Source of the DNA: Pseudomonadota bacterium
GTDB lineage: Bacteria > Campylobacterota > Campylobacteria > Campylobacterales > Sulfurospirillaceae
DNA length: 64,000 nt
Direction of reading: 5' to 3'
NCBI GenBank assembly: GCA_017860615.1
Contig: JAGDMU010000003.1
Location: 51,143-115,142, forward strand
Positions 61,353 to 64,000 of the stretch are shown here, in pieces. The notes beneath the pieces were generated by a model, which had not been told where the DNA came from, searched no databases, and worked only from the letters and a program-made list of their open reading frames with translations. A program made the translations under genes and the position numbers. The stretch's first letter is position 1, and each line of letters starts with the position of its first letter.

Positions 61353-63764
61353 TTACATGTAATCCAGTAGAGACATGGAAGCTACTTTCGTAATTGTCGA
61401 CAACATCGCTTGATAGGAGGTATTAATTTGGGTAAATTCTAAATAAGCCTCTGTAGGGTCTACACCAACGATATCTGTCTGAACCGTTTGGACATTGACT
61501 TTAAGGGTATCTGTTGTCTCTTTGGCATCTTTTAAAGCATTCGAATAAGCACCTATTTTAGTATGCTCTTTTGTAACGTGATCGGAAATATGATCAATTT
61601 GGCTCAGCGCATTTTGAATACCGATATTGCGTGGATCATCTGCATCTGAATCCATACGGAAATTGCCTGAACGTACCGCTGCGATCATTTCTTCCAATTG
61701 TCCAAAGATATCAATGGTAGGGTTTTCAATGGTTACAGAATCGTTTGCCATAAAAGAAAGTGCTGTACTTGTTGTACCACTGTAATCACCTGAATCGCTG
61801 TCATACATTGAAAATTCAATTTTAGATTCAGAAGCGGTTCGGTCTAAAATGGAGATACGACCTTTATAGTCCAATTCAACTTCGACACTATTTTGAGCTG
61901 TTTTAATGGCATAGTTGTACTCTTCTGCATCCGTACTTGCCGCAGGTACACCATCTGTTGGAAGTGTGCCAGATGTTAACATACTTATAATATCTGTCAA
62001 TTGTTGATACGTAACATCATCTGCACTGGTTACGTTACCACTTCCATTGAGAATGGAGAATGTTTCATTTGTATCTGTTGTGTCACCGTCATTATTCAAA
62101 TCAATAGAAACACTGCTTCCCGCATTTGCAAAATTGATTGTTGCAGTATTGGTGTTGCCATTTTTGTCTTTAAAATCCAAAGTTAATGACTTTCCATTAA
62201 GAGTGTCAACGCCCGCAACTTCACTCAGTTTGGTAGTAGCTGTAGCATATTCATTGGTTCCAATAACCACTTGAGAGACATTACCGTTAAGCTCATTGCC
62301 ATCTTTGGCAAAACCACGCTCTGTATAGTTAATGGCATCGGGAATGCTAAAACCAGATGTAGCCGTTAGCCCGTCTCTTGCAACCAATGTTGCATTGAGT
62401 GTTGCACTCGGATCATCAGCAATCATTTGACCATCTTCAATACGCACAGATCCCGCAGTCAAACCATACTCTGTTTCAATCGCACTCATCAAATCTTGAA
62501 CAGTCGTTGCTGCAGTTACAGCCATAGCCGTTCCACCAACAAGGATATTGTCAACATTGGATGGTAGAACAGTACTTAAAAGTGTGCTTGCTTTTGCTGC
62601 ATCGCCACTGCTTGTTTCTAATGGATAACCAACACGGTAAACTCCCGCATTATAAATATCAGCACGAGACGTAATAGTCGTTGCCGTATTGGTAGAAGTA
62701 TAGTTGCTCGCATTAAATGCGATAATATCGACGTTTGAATTAGAAAGAAGTGCATTAACATCTGTTTGATCAGCATCACCTGATGTTCCAGCTGCGGCAT
62801 CTCTATCTACTGCACCAAAAAGATTCATTTCAAGTACTTGGTTACCTGTCGTAAGATCTTTGACTTCAATTTGTCCATTAGCATTCATTGAAACGTTAAC
62901 AACATTATTCGTCGAAGTATTGCCATAAGCATTACCAATGCTTTCCATTAGATCATCAACCGATGATGTTGCACTCATAGTAATTTTTGTTGAAAACGTC
63001 TCACCATTTGGATTGCGACCAGAGAGATAAAAAACAGTATTAGGGTTATTGGTCTTATCACTATCGGTATCGCCTACCATATCACGAATAGTATCTTCAC
63101 CTGTTAAATAAACTTCACTCGAAGTTGCATCACTTCCTGCATTATTCATAATCGCTGGATGGAGAGCTGTTTGATTTAGCATACCAACATTGGTAGAAAT
63201 CACTTTGCTGTAATCACTATCGGTTCCTAAAAAAAGTGACTTACCATCTACATTATAAGGAAGTTCAACCCCCGAACCAATGACTGCTGTTAAACTATCA
63301 TCATTACCATTATAGGTGCCATCACTGCTAATAGGCTTCGTTGCAACAGCAGAACCTGAAAATAAGAATTGACCATTAATAGAGGTATTGGAAAGACCAA
63401 TAAGCTGCTCTTTAATCGCTTCTAACTCATTTGCAATCGCTTCTAAGCTCGTTGTTGAGTTAGAAGCATTGGCTGCTTGTGAAAGTTTTGTTTTAAATAA
63501 ATCAAATTTAGAGGTAATCTCAGTGAGCGTAGAATCTGTATTGTCTGCAAATGATTTCGCTTTTGAACTGCTTTCAGAAGATTGAGTCAGAGTACTAATT
63601 TCATAGTTCAAACGCATCGTATCAACATAGATACCAGTATTTTCATAACTATTCTGTATCTTCATACCTGAAGCAAGCTGCTGATTAATATTATAAAGTT
63701 TCTCGCTAGAAGTGCGATAGTTACGTAGTGAAGTATTATATAAAAGTGCGTTTGTTACTCTCAT
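61353..63764 (-). CDS. flgL: Flagellar hook-filament junction protein FlgL (long form)
   Basis: HAP3 joins the hook to the flagellin filament. The N-terminal MRVTNALLYNTSLRNYRTSSEKLYNINQQLASGMKIQNSYENTG and C-terminal QINTSYQAMLSTITKVASMSLLDYM helices match the D0/D1 flagellin-like domains. Between them lies an insert of about 550 residues rich in Ser, Thr, Asp and Asn, so at 803 residues it is far longer than enteric FlgL (about 317), as in other Campylobacterota. The ORF track starts at 63776, but GGAG spanning that ATG is the ribosome-binding site for ATG 63764, the family start. Confidence 0.92.
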   Translation of the reverse strand: MRVTNALLYNTSLRNYRTSSEKLYNINQQLASGMKIQNSYENTGIYVDTMRLNYEISTLTQSSESSSKAKSFADNTDSTLTEITSKFDLFKTKLSQAANASNSTTSLEAIANELEAIKEQLIGLSNTSINGQFLFSGSAVATKPISSDGTYNGNDDSLTAVIGSGVELPYNVDGKSLFLGTDSDYSKVISTNVGMLNQTALHPAIMNNAGSDATSSEVYLTGEDTIRDMVGDTDSDKTNNPNTVFYLSGRNPNGETFSTKITMSATSSVDDLMESIGNAYGNTSTNNVVNVSMNANGQIEVKDLTTGNQVLEMNLFGAVDRDAAAGTSGDADQTDVNALLSNSNVDIIAFNASNYTSTNTATTITSRADIYNAGVYRVGYPLETSSGDAAKASTLLSTVLPSNVDNILVGGTAMAVTAATTVQDLMSAIETEYGLTAGSVRIEDGQMIADDPSATLNATLVARDGLTATSGFSIPDAINYTERGFAKDGNELNGNVSQVVIGTNEYATATTKLSEVAGVDTLNGKSLTLDFKDKNGNTNTATINFANAGSSVSIDLNNDGDTTDTNETFSILNGSGNVTSADDVTYQQLTDIISMLTSGTLPTDGVPAASTDAEEYNYAIKTAQNSVEVELDYKGRISILDRTASESKIEFSMYDSDSGDYSGTTSTALSFMANDSVTIENPTIDIFGQLEEMIAAVRSGNFRMDSDADDPRNIGIQNALSQIDHISDHVTKEHTKIGAYSNALKDAKETTDTLKVNVQTVQTDIVGVDPTEAYLEFTQINTSYQAMLSTITKVASMSLLDYM

Positions 63765-63798
63765 GGCTTTCTCCATTATTTTTCATTCTAAGATACAA

Positions 63799-63812
63799 GC
63801 AATTTTAATTCC
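63799..63812 (-). promoter_or_regulatory. Sigma-54-type promoter of flgL
   Basis: On the minus strand CAAGGAATTAAAATTGCTTG contains the GG-N10-GC signature (GG at 63812-63811, GC at 63800-63799) of RpoN promoters. Transcription would begin near 63788, with the flgL ribosome-binding site shortly after. Hook and rod-distal flagellar genes are RpoN-dependent in Campylobacter and Helicobacter. Confidence 0.6.
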
Positions 63813-63866
63813 TTGTGCAAAATATCGACTTTTTGGGAACATTCTTTAACTTTTTAAAAAATATTA

Positions 63867-63895
63867 TTGTCTTTTTTTAAAAAAAATTGTACAAT
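63867..63895 (+). promoter_or_regulatory. Promoter of the HU gene
   Basis: TTGTCT (63867-63872) and TACAAT (63890-63895) are 17 bases apart, 35 bases before the HU start, in an A/T-tract region. AAGGAATG supplies the ribosome-binding site. Confidence 0.55.
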
Positions 63896-63929
63896 CCTCG
63901 CACAAACACTTTATTTTAAGGAATGAGCA

Positions 63930-64000
63930 ATGAAAAAAGCGGAATTTATCCAAGCAGTCTCTGAGAAAGCAGGTCTTTCTAAGAAAGATAGTCAAAAAGC
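63930..64000 (+). CDS. hup: HU-family DNA-binding protein (5' part)
   Basis: Only the first 23 codons are in the window: MKKAEFIQAVSEKAGLSKKDSQKA matches the N-terminal helices of HU/IHF-type nucleoid proteins, which bend and compact DNA. AAGGA stands 9 bases upstream of ATG 63930. The gene continues beyond the window edge and is divergent from flgL. Confidence 0.85.
   Translation, partial: MKKAEFIQAVSEKAGLSKKDSQK

Overview
The window looks like chromosomal core sequence of a free-living, flagellated Campylobacterota (Epsilonproteobacteria), most plausibly Sulfurospirillum or a close relative. This is an inference. It rests on the AT-rich, tightly overlapping gene style and on several gene strings that I recall as conserved in Campylobacter jejuni: murA-moeA; flgA-ubiX-coaD-tmk-hisS-speA-cysE-aspC; ilvB-ilvH-lpxD; pdxJ-pdxA; selU-HIT-trpC-lipoprotein-YkgJ-methyltransferase; proA beside a flavin oxidoreductase; and flgL-ftsK. 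The species could not be verified. I see no insertion sequence, prophage, integrase, CRISPR array or rRNA operon.

Layout. 1-3.5 kb: the 3' end of murA, then moeA and a transmembrane chemoreceptor. 3.5-12.4 kb (plus strand): tRNA-Gly(GCC), then the overlapping string flgA to cysE, aspC, and a stand-alone GltD-like Fe-S flavoprotein. 12.4-17.2 kb (minus): branched-chain amino acid synthesis (ilvB-ilvH) behind a structured leader, lpxD, a Ppx/GppA phosphatase and two small conserved proteins. 17.3-20.4 kb (plus): a Tat-exported sulfide:quinone-reductase-like flavoprotein, a monoheme cytochrome c lipoprotein and a cytochrome b561/diheme fusion. 20.5-22.7 kb: a Sel1-type protein and pdxJ-pdxA. 22.7-25.9 kb (minus): the nickel ECF importer nikKMLQO behind a perfect 12-bp inverted repeat. 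26-34.7 kb (minus): selU to the trmN6-like methyltransferase, a 1031-residue envelope coiled-coil protein, and a flavin oxidoreductase.

34.8-37.5 kb (plus): proA, an orphan ABC ATPase, DedA and a J-domain protein. 37.5-42.1 kb (minus): a CDF transporter, a class II DAHP synthase and a chemoreceptor of unusual topology. 42.5-47 kb (plus): the aapJQMP general amino acid importer plus a small membrane protein. 47-53.4 kb: ilvA, a CoA-binding protein, a sensorless chemoreceptor, trmA, DUF445 and a B12/radical-SAM protein. 53.5-64 kb: tRNA-Pro(GGG), ppsA, a SlyD-type FKBP, acnB, ftsK, an oversized flgL with a sigma-54-like promoter, and the start of an HU gene.

Taken together the genes describe a motile, chemotactic bacterium with periplasmic c-type electron transport, nickel enzymes, tRNA selenouridine, gluconeogenesis from pyruvate (ppsA) and active amino acid uptake and synthesis. 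The most unusual signals are these: two genes (flgA and ftsK) whose conserved N-termini lack any ATG/GTG/TTG start; an over-represented palindrome TTTACATGTAAA, found five times intact and in near-matches; the SQR-cytochrome c-cytochrome b module; and the giant coiled-coil protein with a 78-residue tandem repeat.
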